A stretch of DNA of 64,000 bases, from positions 992,001-1,056,000 of the forward strand of contig CAWHVW010000003.1 in NCBI GenBank assembly GCA_963832965.1, written 5' to 3'. The notes below the pieces were generated by a model that was not told the DNA's origin, ran no database searches, and worked only from the letters and a program-made list of their open reading frames with translations. Of the stretch, positions 9,214-17,656 are shown in pieces. Within the stretch, counting starts at the first letter, position 1; each line of letters opens with the position of its first letter. The translations under genes and the position numbers were made by a program. The stretch comes from CAWACP01 sp963832965 (GTDB taxonomy: Bacteria; Acidobacteriota; Terriglobia; Bryobacterales; Bryobacteraceae).

Positions 9214-10212
9214 TTAAATGTTCCTTGCGCTGGGTGTTGCTTGTCCGGATCCTGTCAGGCTCGATACTTCTGCAATCTGGCGCCGGAGCGGCCCCGGCAG
9301 GTCGGGGAACGTTCCCGCCGCCAGGCATCCGCCCGCGAACCGCATAACTCTGCAATAAGTTGTCGCCATGGCCGCGCCACCACCAGCCACAAGGCTGGCA
9401 ATTGCCCGCAGAATGGCGCCAGGCACTACCGCCGCGCTCACCAGCCGGAAGCTGAGCGGGCGGAAGTGCTTCGATGCATACCTTAGAAGGCTAACATACC
9501 AGTACAGTTCCCGGCACTCCCCAGGCAGGGAACGTACGCTGTTTCCTCCCTGGTGGCGAGCCTTGACGGCCGGATCATACACGATTTTGTAACCCGCCTC
9601 CCGGACGCGCTTACAGAAGTCCACGTCCTCGAACCAAATCGGATAGAAAGCCTCGTCGAAACCACCCAGACGCTCCCAGACACGCTTCCGGAACAACAGG
9701 AACGCGCCCGCAGGTTGATCGACTTCGCCAACGGCGTCAAGGTTTCTAACTAATTCGCGATACCGTCGATTCACCGGATTCCACGGAAAAATCCGATTCA
9801 GTCCGAGCACCTCAAATATAAGTGTCACCGGCCGGGGAAAGTTCCGGATCCCGAACCCTTTTTGTGGCTGTCCGTCCTCTCCGAGTAACTGACCCGCTCC
9901 CGCGTCGGCGCTTTCCCTGTCTAACGTAGTGACCAGCGGCGAGACATCTGTAAGCAGGGTTACGTCCGGATTGAGCAGCAGAACAAAATCGGTCTCGCAC
10001 TGATGAACTGCCTGGTTCACCGCTGCCGCAAACCCCCGGTTCGCGTCATTGGTGATAACCCGCGCATGAGGAAAACGTCGCGCTACCGCCACCGTGCCGT
10101 CCGCCGATGCGTTGTCAACCACGATGGCCGGATACTGGCGGCACGAGTGAAGACAGGAACCAATCACCTGCTCGGAGTTAAACGTGACGGCAACCACAGT
10201 TACCCCGGTCAG
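9214..10212 (-). CDS. Family 2 glycosyltransferase (possible CTG start)
   Basis: GT2 motifs are VAVTFNSE, AIVVDNASADGT, LLLNPDVTLL and WFEDVDFCKRVREAGY. The C-terminal quarter contains a hydrophobic stretch (LVSAAVVPGAILRAIASLV) that may anchor it to the membrane. No ATG precedes the fold. A GTG at 10197 has only a weak binding site, whereas a CTG at 10212 lies 6 nt after a strong GGAGGA and restores the full first strand TGVTVVAVTF. I prefer 10212, at moderate confidence. It is the second of three consecutive GT2 genes in the cluster. Confidence 0.8.
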   Translation of the reverse strand: MTGVTVVAVTFNSEQVIGSCLHSCRQYPAIVVDNASADGTVAVARRFPHARVITNDANRGFAAAVNQAVHQCETDFVLLLNPDVTLLTDVSPLVTTLDRESADAGAGQLLGEDGQPQKGFGIRNFPRPVTLIFEVLGLNRIFPWNPVNRRYRELVRNLDAVGEVDQPAGAFLLFRKRVWERLGGFDEAFYPIWFEDVDFCKRVREAGYKIVYDPAVKARHQGGNSVRSLPGECRELYWYVSLLRYASKHFRPLSFRLVSAAVVPGAILRAIASLVAGGGAAMATTYCRVMRFAGGCLAAGTFPDLPGPLRRQIAEVSSLTGSGQATPSARNI

Positions 10213-10384
10213 ATCTCGTCCTCCGTGTCCTTATTGCATCTGGGCCGCCATTCCAGGATTGGCGATTTTGCGCGCGAGGAAGGTCCTTTGCTTTCCGGAC
10301 AACCGCCAAAGCGTGTCGTAACTCCACTGCCCGTATGTCGCGCTGCCACGGGGCCAACGCGCCAACCGTGATCCAGCATACGTC

Positions 10385-11089
10385 TCATTCGCTTTCATTC
10401 GCGTGCGTTCGTGGCCGTCTTCCGAACCGCTTGCGCGCCAGGAACCACAAATTATAGATCCCGTCACGCCACGGGTTGAGCTTGATCTCCCCCAGCCGCG
10501 ACGTATACAGAATCGAGATCTCGGCAAAGCGAATCGTGTGGTTGCGCAAGGCTTCGGTCTTGATTTCCTCCGAAAACGCCATGCCGTCGGCTTCCAGCAC
10601 CATCCGCTTCAGAATCGACCGCCGGAAAACCCACATGCCCGACTGCGAGTCCCGCACCCAGCGGAAATACAAGAGGGACATGGCCAGCGACAGAATCAAA
10701 TTCCCGAAGTGGTGCTTGAAGCTCATCGCCTGCGAATCGCGCACGGGAAAGCGCGACGCGTTCAGGAAGTCCACCTCCAGGTGCAGGAAGGCCTCCAGCA
10801 GATACGAAATGGCGTCCGGCGGATAGCTGTGGTCGCCATCCAGCGTCACGATCAGATCGCCCTGGGCGTTCGCGAATCCGCGCTTGTAGCTGCGCCCATA
10901 GCCGCGCACTTCCTCGCGAATCACCTGCGCCCCCCAGGCGCGCGCCACATCCGCGGTGCGGTCGGTAGAGCCGTTGTCGACCACAATCACCTCATCCACG
11001 AACGTCGGCATGCGCTGCAACACCTTCTCAATGCCCTGCTCCTCATTGAGACAAGGGATAATCACGGTGATCTTCGAGGATTTGTACAC
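10385..11089 (-). CDS. GT2 glycosyltransferase, dolichyl/polyprenyl-phosphate mannose synthase-like
   Basis: The 234-residue protein matches the DPM1/ArnC-like branch of GT2. It has ITVIIPCLNEEQGIEKVL at the start, VDNGSTDRT, then GYGRSYKRGFANAQGD and the DXD-type VTLDGDHSYPP. Enzymes of this group transfer a sugar from a nucleotide donor to a lipid carrier. No membrane helices follow the catalytic domain, so it is the short soluble type. Its start faces the start of the plus-strand gene at 11115 across about 25 bp, so the two must share a very small divergent control region. Confidence 0.85.
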   Translation of the reverse strand: MYKSSKITVIIPCLNEEQGIEKVLQRMPTFVDEVIVVDNGSTDRTADVARAWGAQVIREEVRGYGRSYKRGFANAQGDLIVTLDGDHSYPPDAISYLLEAFLHLEVDFLNASRFPVRDSQAMSFKHHFGNLILSLAMSLLYFRWVRDSQSGMWVFRRSILKRMVLEADGMAFSEEIKTEALRNHTIRFAEISILYTSRLGEIKLNPWRDGIYNLWFLARKRFGRRPRTHANESE

Positions 11090-11114
11090 GAAACAACCAG
11101 GCTATCATGAAGGC

Positions 11115-11657
11115 ATGAAGTGGTTTCATGTCATCGGCTTGTCGAGCCTGGCGTTATTCGCGGGACTGGCCGTGGCCGAAAGCGAGGCTCCCGCGCCCCA
11201 GCTGGCGGCCGTTCAGACGGTCTACATCCTGCCCATGGGCGGCGGGATGGATCAGTATCTGGCCAACCGCCTGACCGCTATGCACGTTGTGCAGGTGGCC
11301 GCGGACCCGAAGAACGCCGATGCGATCTTCACCGACCGGCTGGGCGAAACCTTTCAGCATCGCCTGGATGACTTGTATCCGCCGCCGGCCCCGCCGCCGC
11401 CCAAAGAGGACGCCGACAAAGATAAGGACAAGGATTCTTCGGTGACCAGTGCAGTCGCCCTGGCCGACGAAGGCAAGGCCACCGCGCCAGTGTCCACGTT
11501 TGGCGGCGGCAAGGGCACCTTCTTCCTGGTGGATCGCAGAACGCGCAATGTCCTCTGGTCGATTTATGAGAAGCCCGCGGGTTCGCGCCCGGAGCAACTC
11601 AAACACACCGCGGATGTGATCGCGAAAGAGTTCAAAACCGCCCGCACCGGAAAATAG
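11115..11657 (+). CDS. Secreted protein of unknown function
   Basis: I do not recognise this 180-residue protein. It begins with a clear signal peptide (MKWFHVIGLSSLALFAGLAVAES). A compact domain follows that contains VYILPMGGGMDQYLANRL and a segment on accumulated values ('NADAIFTDRLGETF'). A Pro-rich then Lys/Asp-rich low-complexity linker lies at about residues 92-112. A last domain has GTFFLVDRRTRNVLWSIYEKP, reminiscent of predicted periplasmic proteins that handle lipoprotein-like nucleotide or penicillin-binding partners, but this is only an impression. It is the sole plus-strand gene inside the glycan cluster. Confidence 0.7.
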   Translation: MKWFHVIGLSSLALFAGLAVAESEAPAPQLAAVQTVYILPMGGGMDQYLANRLTAMHVVQVAADPKNADAIFTDRLGETFQHRLDDLYPPPAPPPPKEDADKDKDKDSSVTSAVALADEGKATAPVSTFGGGKGTFFLVDRRTRNVLWSIYEKPAGSRPEQLKHTADVIAKEFKTARTGK

Positions 11658-11663
11658 CCGTGG

Positions 11664-11682
11664 GGCAGGGCCATGCCCTGCC
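11664..11682. repeat. Dispersed palindrome, copy 1 (GGCAGGGC-CAT-GCCCTGCC)
   Basis: A perfect 8-bp inverted repeat with a 3-nt loop lies in the 26-bp gap between two convergent genes. Related copies are at 34485, 50752 and 56499, and in tandem form at 27476. It may act as a terminator here, but it also lies between co-directional genes elsewhere. Confidence 0.7.
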
Positions 11683-11683
11683 A

Positions 11684-13954
11684 CTAAAGGCAAGGTCTGG
11701 GGCGGGACCGCTTCCGCTCAATCAGCCGGCGATAGCTCTCCACCAGCTTCCCGGTAAGAAGCCGGCAGTCATGCTCGCGCTCGACATAACTGCGCGCGCG
11801 CCGGGCCATCGCTTCGGCCCCTTCCGGATTCTCAAACATCTCCGCAATCGCCCCCGCAAAGGCTTCGGCGGTGTCTGCCAGGCGGCACAATTCGCCATCG
11901 TTCGCCGAAATCCCCTCCGCGCCAAGGCGTGTGGAAACCGAAGGAATACCCGCCGCAAAAGCCTCCAGCAGCTTCACCCGAATACCCGAACCGTTGAGCA
12001 CCGGACAAACGAACACCGCATAACGCCCCAGCGGCTCCCGGACATCGGAAACGAATCCGCGCATCTCCACTCCCGCCTGCGCGCCTGCGCCATGCCGTTC
12101 CATTTCCGACCCCACCACTACCACCCGTGCCTGCGGATACCGTGCGCGCACGCGCGGCAGCACACCGCTTGCGAACCACTCGAAGCCGCGCAGATTCGGC
12201 GAGTGGCGAAAGCTCCCCAGGAATAGCACGGTTAGCCGCTCGCGAGCGGATGCCGGCAGCGAGTAACGCTGGACATCGACGCCCGTGCGCGTCTCCGTGT
12301 CGATGCGCGGTGCGAGCTTCGGCGAAAACGAGACAAGGTAGTCGCGGTTGGCGACAGTGCACGCCTGAATCGAGTCGAACTTCGGCAGAGCGCGCAGCTC
12401 GAAGCGCAGCGCGCGCAGGTACTCCCATGTCGTCTTGAGCGACAAGCTCCGCCCCACCGATTGAAAGTAGATGTCGTGTTCGAAGAGCGCGCACGCCAGC
12501 CGCCGGTATTCGCCGCCATACTGCGCCATGTTGGTGTATTCGAGCTGCACCACGTCCACCTCGCGCGTGAACACAAGGCGCTGCAGGGCCCAATCGAGAT
12601 CGCGATAAGCAAAGTCGCGGACCGCGTAGGGTAGTGAGTAGGGCACGGTTCTGTCCCGGGCCGCCGAACGGTCGAAATACTCCACGGAAGCAACCATGCT
12701 TTCGAGCTCGGCGTGGTCGGCGCGATGCTCGGGACGGTCAAGGACGATGAGCAGGTGTACTTCGCAGTGCCTGGCCAGCTCGCGCACGGTGTTGTACATG
12801 AACACCGCGCCCCCGTGAACCGGCGGACAGATCGAATACGGAGACAGAAACAACACGCGCAAAGGAGCGGGCGACACCGCGAGAGTGGCGAAGCCGTCGC
12901 GATAATACCCCCCCTGCGGCCTGCGAAAAGCTTCTGTGTCAGAGACCACTGCAAGCGCCCGGGCACGGCGGCGCGACCGCAGCGCCGTGGGAAGCTGCAA
13001 CACAGCTCGCCAGAGGCCTTGCGGATTGCCTCGCCAAACCGCCTCGCCCGTGGCAAACACAAAGTGGCCGGCCAGCCGCCGCCACTCGTGAATGTTCTTC
13101 CAGCAGAACAGCAGCAGGTTTTTCTGAAGAATAGCGCCGATGCGCGCTTCCGAAAAGCGCCGGCCGATGGTCCCGCGATGCTCGTGCCACACCACGCTCC
13201 GCGGCTGATATACCACCTGCCAGCCACGCTTCCACGCGAGGTAACCGAGATCGGCGTCCTCGAAATAGAACGGCGCGAAGAGTTCGTCAAAGCCGCCGAG
13301 TTCCAGAAACTTTTGCCGGTGGAACGCGCAGGAGCCTCCGCCGCCGTAAAAGCAGGGGAACGGCTCGGTGATCCGGTCGTCCACGCGATGCCCCACCTCG
13401 AGTGTGCCGCGGCGCCAGCGGCCTTCGGTCAAACCGGTCTCCTCGCGCCGCTTGGCGGGATCCGAGAAAAAGATCTGGCAGGAGACCGCGAAGACTTTGT
13501 CGTTGCGGAACGCCGCCAGCAGCGGCGGAAGGAAATCCGGCGCCACCCGCATGTCGCTGTTCAGCAGCACCACGATGTCATTGCGCGCCGCCGCGACACC
13601 GGCGTTCGATCCGCCGCCGAATCCCAGGTTTTTCTCAAGCGCAATCACCCGCACCGCGGGGAAATTCTCGCGAACAAATTCCGCGCTGCCGTCGCCGGAG
13701 CCGTTGTCGACGACAATAACCTCGTTCCCCGGATTGCCGGCAGTCGCTTCAAGCACGGAAGGCAGGTACTTCGCCAGCAGCTCACGCCCGTTCCAGCTGG
13801 GGATGACGATGCTGGCGGCGTCGGTTCGCGGCGTGCGTTCCGGCCGGTGCAAACGGCGGCATGGGAGCAGGTCGGAGAGAAAAACGGCGATGGCGGCGAA
13901 TAGAGCCAGCGGCGGCGCGATGACCAGGGCCGCAATGCTGTGAAGAATCCTCAC
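11684..13954 (-). CDS. Two-domain glycosyltransferase, GT2 fused to GT4
   Basis: The 756-residue product starts with a membrane helix (about residues 5-28). A GT2 domain follows (about 48-300) with SIVIPSWNGRELL, EVIVVDNGSGDGS, LLNSDMRV and FEDADLGYLAWKRGW. After a linker comes a GT-B domain (about 370-740) beginning LRVLFLSPYSICPPVHGG. It has FLGSFRHSPNLRGF and VCPVLNGSGIRVKLLEAFAAG, the GT4 donor-site signature with its Glu. One polypeptide can thus make two successive linkages. Its start overlaps the stop of the upstream methyltransferase gene (ATGA type), which implies translational coupling. Confidence 0.87.
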   Translation of the reverse strand: MRILHSIAALVIAPPLALFAAIAVFLSDLLPCRRLHRPERTPRTDAASIVIPSWNGRELLAKYLPSVLEATAGNPGNEVIVVDNGSGDGSAEFVRENFPAVRVIALEKNLGFGGGSNAGVAAARNDIVVLLNSDMRVAPDFLPPLLAAFRNDKVFAVSCQIFFSDPAKRREETGLTEGRWRRGTLEVGHRVDDRITEPFPCFYGGGGSCAFHRQKFLELGGFDELFAPFYFEDADLGYLAWKRGWQVVYQPRSVVWHEHRGTIGRRFSEARIGAILQKNLLLFCWKNIHEWRRLAGHFVFATGEAVWRGNPQGLWRAVLQLPTALRSRRRARALAVVSDTEAFRRPQGGYYRDGFATLAVSPAPLRVLFLSPYSICPPVHGGAVFMYNTVRELARHCEVHLLIVLDRPEHRADHAELESMVASVEYFDRSAARDRTVPYSLPYAVRDFAYRDLDWALQRLVFTREVDVVQLEYTNMAQYGGEYRRLACALFEHDIYFQSVGRSLSLKTTWEYLRALRFELRALPKFDSIQACTVANRDYLVSFSPKLAPRIDTETRTGVDVQRYSLPASARERLTVLFLGSFRHSPNLRGFEWFASGVLPRVRARYPQARVVVVGSEMERHGAGAQAGVEMRGFVSDVREPLGRYAVFVCPVLNGSGIRVKLLEAFAAGIPSVSTRLGAEGISANDGELCRLADTAEAFAGAIAEMFENPEGAEAMARRARSYVEREHDCRLLTGKLVESYRRLIERKRSRPRPCL

Positions 13955-15072
13955 GTCGCGGGCTTATCCAGTCCCGGAAGCGGCGGCCCCAGCCCGATCT
14001 TGTGGCCCGCACGCACCCAGCGTGAAGCGACCACCATGGCGATCTGCCCGCGGAGAACCTCCACCTCGGCGCCGAGAGCCAGCGCCCATTCCGTCTTCTT
14101 CTGGTTCTCGGCTTCCAGCGCGTCGATACTCTGCTGTGCGCTCTGCTGCTGCGCGGCGAACTGTGCCTGCAGCTCGACGATGCGCTTGCCAGCCTCGGCA
14201 AGCTCCGCGGAAACCTGTTCCGCCCAGCGATTGCTCTGCTCCAGCGCCGTTTCCGTTTGGCGCACTGCTTCCAGAGCGCGGTCACGCTCCCCGGTGGCCT
14301 CGGCCAGCCATTGTTCCTTCTGTGCGAGCTCGCCCTGCAGTTTTTCGATGTGCCGCTCGCGCTCGCGCAGAAGGTTGGCGACGCGCGGCAGGTACAACAG
14401 GGGTTCCACTTCCGGAAGCGCCGTGTTCGAGCACAGCGCGACAAAGAAGGTGGCCGCCTCAGCGCGGTCGGCGCCCGGCTCGGCGACAATGCGGCCGCCG
14501 CGCCAGCCCGAGGGCGGATAGAAGGCGAAGCACTCGCAGCGGTTCTGCAGCAGCAGTGAGACATTGGCGAACTGGGCGCGCAAAGCTACCTCGAATTCGT
14601 CCGCTTCGAATTCGTGTTCGTGAAAGGGATTCGGTCCCGCCGCCGCCCGCGCTTCCGCGTAAACCACCGTGTTCGGCGTAGAGACTATCAGCAGCCCATC
14701 CGGCGTGAGCACCCGGCGGCATTCGGCAAGAAACGCCGTCGGCTGATACAGATGCTCGATCACTTCGAACGCCACCACCACGTCAAAGGCGGCCGCGCGG
14801 AACGGCAGAGTCGCGCAGGACCCGTTGAGAAACGCCGGCTTCGGATAGTTCCCGTGCGCCCATTCCACGGCATCGCGCGAAACGTCGATGCCCGTGACAC
14901 TGGCCGCCGTGCGCGCCAGTTCCGCGGACCCATAACCAGTGCCGCACCCCGCGTCCAGCACCCGCCGTCCCGCCGCGAAGCGCGCCGCAAATACATACCG
15001 GGCCAGATGCTCGTTCCATAAATCCGCTTCCACCTGGCCGGGCACCACCCGCTCTCCGGTGAATTCAACCAT
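13951..15072 (-). CDS. SAM-dependent methyltransferase with C-terminal coiled coil
   Basis: The first 200 residues form a class I methyltransferase. Motif I is VLDAGCGTGYGSAEL, the acidic end of strand 2 is VTGIDVSRDAV, and FEVIEHLYQPTAFL is the post-motif region. From about residue 235 a long Gln/Glu/Ala-rich coiled coil runs to 350. The tail VVASRWVRAGHKIGLGPP resembles a short C-terminal element also seen on bacterial glycan-modifying enzymes. Similar proteins (WbdD/Kps-type chain modifiers) use a coiled coil as a ruler for polymer length. That role here is inference, supported by the adjacent Wzt-like ATPase with which it overlaps by 8 bp. Confidence 0.82.
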   Translation of the reverse strand: MVEFTGERVVPGQVEADLWNEHLARYVFAARFAAGRRVLDAGCGTGYGSAELARTAASVTGIDVSRDAVEWAHGNYPKPAFLNGSCATLPFRAAAFDVVVAFEVIEHLYQPTAFLAECRRVLTPDGLLIVSTPNTVVYAEARAAAGPNPFHEHEFEADEFEVALRAQFANVSLLLQNRCECFAFYPPSGWRGGRIVAEPGADRAEAATFFVALCSNTALPEVEPLLYLPRVANLLRERERHIEKLQGELAQKEQWLAEATGERDRALEAVRQTETALEQSNRWAEQVSAELAEAGKRIVELQAQFAAQQQSAQQSIDALEAENQKKTEWALALGAEVEVLRGQIAMVVASRWVRAGHKIGLGPPLPGLDKPAT

Positions 15073-16336
15073 GATTCAGCTCGACCCGGCAGGGCAAATG
15101 GACGTACCCGTAGACGGGCTGGTCGGCCCGGCTCATCTGCAGCGCGATGGCGTTATCGATCCAGTCGCACATCGTATAGCTCTCCAGTGTGCCGTCGGCC
15201 ACCGCTGGCGAAAAGGAAAACTGCGAAGGATAAAGCTGCGGAAGCTGCACGTGAAAATCCACCGTATAGATAGCGCCCGGATTCATGGCCGGCAGGTCGA
15301 AGCCTTCGCGCGCCGTATTGGTTCCCGCAAAGTCGACGCCCATGTGGTTGCGGAGCATGAAGCCAACCATCGGCAGATCGAGCCGCTGATGGGCCACCAC
15401 GCTGATGCGAACCACAATGGCGGAACCCGGTTCCAGCATCCTCACGGGAACGCCGGCGGAATCGAGCACGGCGATTCCGAGCAGCTCGGCGCGCCCGTCT
15501 CCATAGCGCTGGTCGATGTTCGGGATTCCGTGGACCACCTGCTCGCTCGCGGCAACGGCCGGAACCGCCGCCGTGCGGCTGTGTTTGAGAAACACCGCGT
15601 CCTTCAGCACGATGGAGGCAAGGTATTGCGAGACCACCTGGTCGGTGGCGCCGATCTCGCGCATGCGGCCGTGGTCAAGCCACATGCTGCGATCGCCAAT
15701 CGCTTTCACGTCCGCCGTGGAATGGGACACGAAAACGATGGTGACGCCGCGCGCGCGCAGTTCGTTCACCTTGCGCATGCAGCGTTGGCGAAAGTAGATG
15801 TCGCCCACGGAGAGCGCCTCGTCCACCAGCAGGATGTCGGGGTCCAGATGAATGGCCACGGCGAAAGCGAGCCGCACCACCATGCCACTGGAGTAGGTCT
15901 TCACCGGCTGGCTGATGAAGTCGCCGATCTCCGCGAAGGCTTCGATGTCGCGAAACTTCCGGTCGATCTCGCGCTGCGAAAAACCCATGATCGCGGCATT
16001 GAGATAGACGTTGTCGCGCCCGCTGAATTCATGGTTGAAGCCCGCGCCGAGTTCCAGCAATGCGGCAACCCGGCCGCGAACAATCACCTCGCCCGCGGTC
16101 GGATGCAGGATACCGGCCATGAGCTGCAGCGTGGTGCTCTTGCCCGATCCGTTCTCGCCGACAATGCAGAAGGTTTCGCCGCGCGGGATTGCAAAGCTGA
16201 CGTCCGCAAGCGCGTGGAAATCGCGGTGCCAGGAACGGCGATTGAAAGTGGCCAGTTCGCGCAGGCGATCACCCGGCGAGGCGTAGATCGGATAACTCTT
16301 GGAGACGCCGCGAAACTCGATGATGGACGGGTCCAC
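15065..16336 (-). CDS. wzt: Polysaccharide ABC exporter ATPase, Wzt-type with C-terminal carbohydrate-binding domain
   Basis: The ATPase domain (about 1-240) has Walker A GENGSGKST, signature YSSGMVVRLAFA, Walker B DILLVDEALSVGD and H-loop VFVSHS. The extra segment DRLRELATFNRRSWHRDF before the first strand is typical of Wzt/TagH proteins. Residues 265-423 form the extra domain that, in Wzt, recognises the finished O-antigen or polysaccharide end. No permease partner (Wzm) is found anywhere in the window, so it must be encoded elsewhere. It heads the minus-strand glycan operon. Confidence 0.88.
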   Translation of the reverse strand: MDPSIIEFRGVSKSYPIYASPGDRLRELATFNRRSWHRDFHALADVSFAIPRGETFCIVGENGSGKSTTLQLMAGILHPTAGEVIVRGRVAALLELGAGFNHEFSGRDNVYLNAAIMGFSQREIDRKFRDIEAFAEIGDFISQPVKTYSSGMVVRLAFAVAIHLDPDILLVDEALSVGDIYFRQRCMRKVNELRARGVTIVFVSHSTADVKAIGDRSMWLDHGRMREIGATDQVVSQYLASIVLKDAVFLKHSRTAAVPAVAASEQVVHGIPNIDQRYGDGRAELLGIAVLDSAGVPVRMLEPGSAIVVRISVVAHQRLDLPMVGFMLRNHMGVDFAGTNTAREGFDLPAMNPGAIYTVDFHVQLPQLYPSQFSFSPAVADGTLESYTMCDWIDNAIALQMSRADQPVYGYVHLPCRVELNHG

Positions 16337-16389
16337 TAACTCGAATCTACTGAGCGCGAAAGGAGAGTGTCAAATGGGAAACCCGCTGA

Positions 16390-16540
16390 AAGATCAGGGC
16401 GGACGCTAACACCCGCTCAGGTAACCCTCCGGTGTATCGCTTGCAGCGTGTGCTGCCGACAAGACCAGCCGGAGCAAGCCCTGGATCGTCGTTTGCCTTC
16501 AGGCTACCGGGTCGAGGAAGTCAGTATCCGCCCTGAACAA
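16390..16540 (-). ncRNA. Candidate structured RNA upstream of the glycan operon
   Basis: Between the wzt start and tRNA-Met, arms TCAGGGCGGA (16394-16403) and TCCGCCCTGA (16527-16536) pair perfectly over 10 bp. Inside, on the minus strand, ACCCG plus GTAGCC can pair with GGTTAC plus CGGGT. A hairpin GCAGC-ACAC-GCTGC forms, and two mutually exclusive helices are possible (GCTTGC/GCAAGC or CTCCGG/CCGGAG). The inner stem has a G-U pair on the minus strand but an A-C mismatch on the plus strand, which favours a minus-strand transcript. It could be a leader of the wzt operon or an independent RNA of 6S-like size. No known class was recognised. The rest of 16337-16654 shows no gene. Confidence 0.45.
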
Positions 16541-16654
16541 GTGTTCGTTCTCGATAGGCTTCCTCCTGCGGGGTTTCGCACCGACCATTCCGGTCTCTAC
16601 CCGAAATCAACATAAGTCCGTTTCCAGCGACAAGTCAAGTTTTTTCGGTGGGGT

Positions 16655-16731
16655 TGGTGCCGGCGGCAGGAGTCGAACCTGCGACCTACGGATTATGAGA
16701 CCGTCGCTCTAACCACCTGAGCTACACCGGC
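16655..16731 (-). tRNA. tRNA-Met (CAT), CCA encoded
   Basis: On the minus strand the cloverleaf is complete. The acceptor GCCGGTG pairs with CGCCGGC, the D stem is GCTC/GAGC, the anticodon loop is CTCATAA and the T arm is GCAGG-TTCGACT-CCTGC. A discriminator A is followed by encoded CCA at 16655-16657. Anticodon CAT with this loop fits elongator Met. A lysidine-modified Ile tRNA shares the same loop and cannot be fully excluded. The mature body is 16658-16731. Confidence 0.9.
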
Positions 16732-16753
16732 ATTCTCTTCGAGATTAGCACGG

Positions 16754-17656
16754 CTATGCCTCCTTCGCGATCAGGCCATAGATGCGCTGCAAGTCGTCCT
16801 GGGAGTAGTATTCGATCTCAATCCGGCCGCGTTGTTCCGTTTTCTCGACGATTCGCACGCGAGTCCCCAGCAGCTCCTGAAGTTGCCCAGCCGCCGCTTT
16901 GACGTTGGGATCCTGCGTCTTATCCGCTTCCGCGGACGTAGTGCGTTCATCTGTAAGGCGCCTTACTATTCGCTCGACGTCACGCACCGACTGTCCGTGT
17001 GCGGCAGCCCGGTTGGCGATCTCGATCTGCTGCTCCTCATTCGGTATGCCCAGAATCGCCCGGGCATGTCCCATATGCAAGCGGCGCTCGGCGAGCAGAA
17101 GCTGGATGGGTTCTGGCAGCCGCAAAAGCCGGATCAGATTCGTGATGGTGGTGCGGTCCTTACCAGTTCTATGGGCGATGTCTTCGTGGGTCAGGTTGAG
17201 GTCATTGGCGAGCCGTTCGAACGCCTGTGCGGTTTCGATCGGATTGAGGTCTTCGCGCTGGATGTTTTCGATAAGGGCGAGCTGGAGAAGCTGGTCGTCT
17301 GCGAAGTCCTGGATGACCACTGGCACCTGGGTGAGGCCCGCTACTCGGGAAGCCCGGAGTCTGCGCTCGCCCGCGATGAGCTGGAACCGGTCGCCGTGAC
17401 GGCGGACAATCAGTGGCTGGATAATGCCGTTTGACCGAATGGATTCAGCGAGTTCCGCGATTCTGCCGTGGTCAAACTGCGCCCGGGGTTGGAGCGGATT
17501 CGGATCGATCTCCGTAACAGGAACTTCGCGAACTGTTCCGCGCTGGTCGGGAGCGGGTGCGGACGCTTCGATTGCGGGAGCGGATGCCGGACGCTGCGGC
17601 AGGAGTGCAGACAGGCCCTTACCCAGCGCTTTGCGCGTCTCTGGCGGTTTGTTCAT
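16754..17656 (-). CDS. parB: Chromosome partitioning protein ParB
   Basis: The 300-residue CTPase-type clamp binds parS and spreads on origin-proximal DNA. The N-terminus KALGKGLSALLP is the ParA-interacting motif. The ParB/Srx domain has EIDPNPLQPRAQFD and LIVRRHGDRFQLIAGERRLRA (CTP-binding GERRLRA). The HTH region includes LTHEDIAHRTGKDRTTITNLIRLLRL. A dimerisation tail ends the protein. The ATG at 17656 is chosen because the N-terminal motif begins right after it; the start overlaps the end of parA by 38 bp. Two parS sites lie about 1 kb upstream. Confidence 0.95.
   Translation of the reverse strand: MNKPPETRKALGKGLSALLPQRPASAPAIEASAPAPDQRGTVREVPVTEIDPNPLQPRAQFDHGRIAELAESIRSNGIIQPLIVRRHGDRFQLIAGERRLRASRVAGLTQVPVVIQDFADDQLLQLALIENIQREDLNPIETAQAFERLANDLNLTHEDIAHRTGKDRTTITNLIRLLRLPEPIQLLLAERRLHMGHARAILGIPNEEQQIEIANRAAAHGQSVRDVERIVRRLTDERTTSAEADKTQDPNVKAAAGQLQELLGTRVRIVEKTEQRGRIEIEYYSQDDLQRIYGLIAKEA

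Noticed and set aside
10231..10527. Minus-strand frame of about 98 codons between two GT2 genes
   Set aside because: It overlaps the end of the upstream GT2 in another frame and has no protein-like features.
16367..16615. Plus-strand open frame of about 80 codons in the wzt-tRNA gap
   Set aside because: No recognisable motif; it runs through the structured inverted-repeat element and lacks a good ribosome site.
16655..16731. tRNA-Ile with lysidine-modified CAT anticodon
   Set aside because: Possible in principle because of the shared loop, but the overall tRNA body fits elongator Met at least as well; kept as a remark only.
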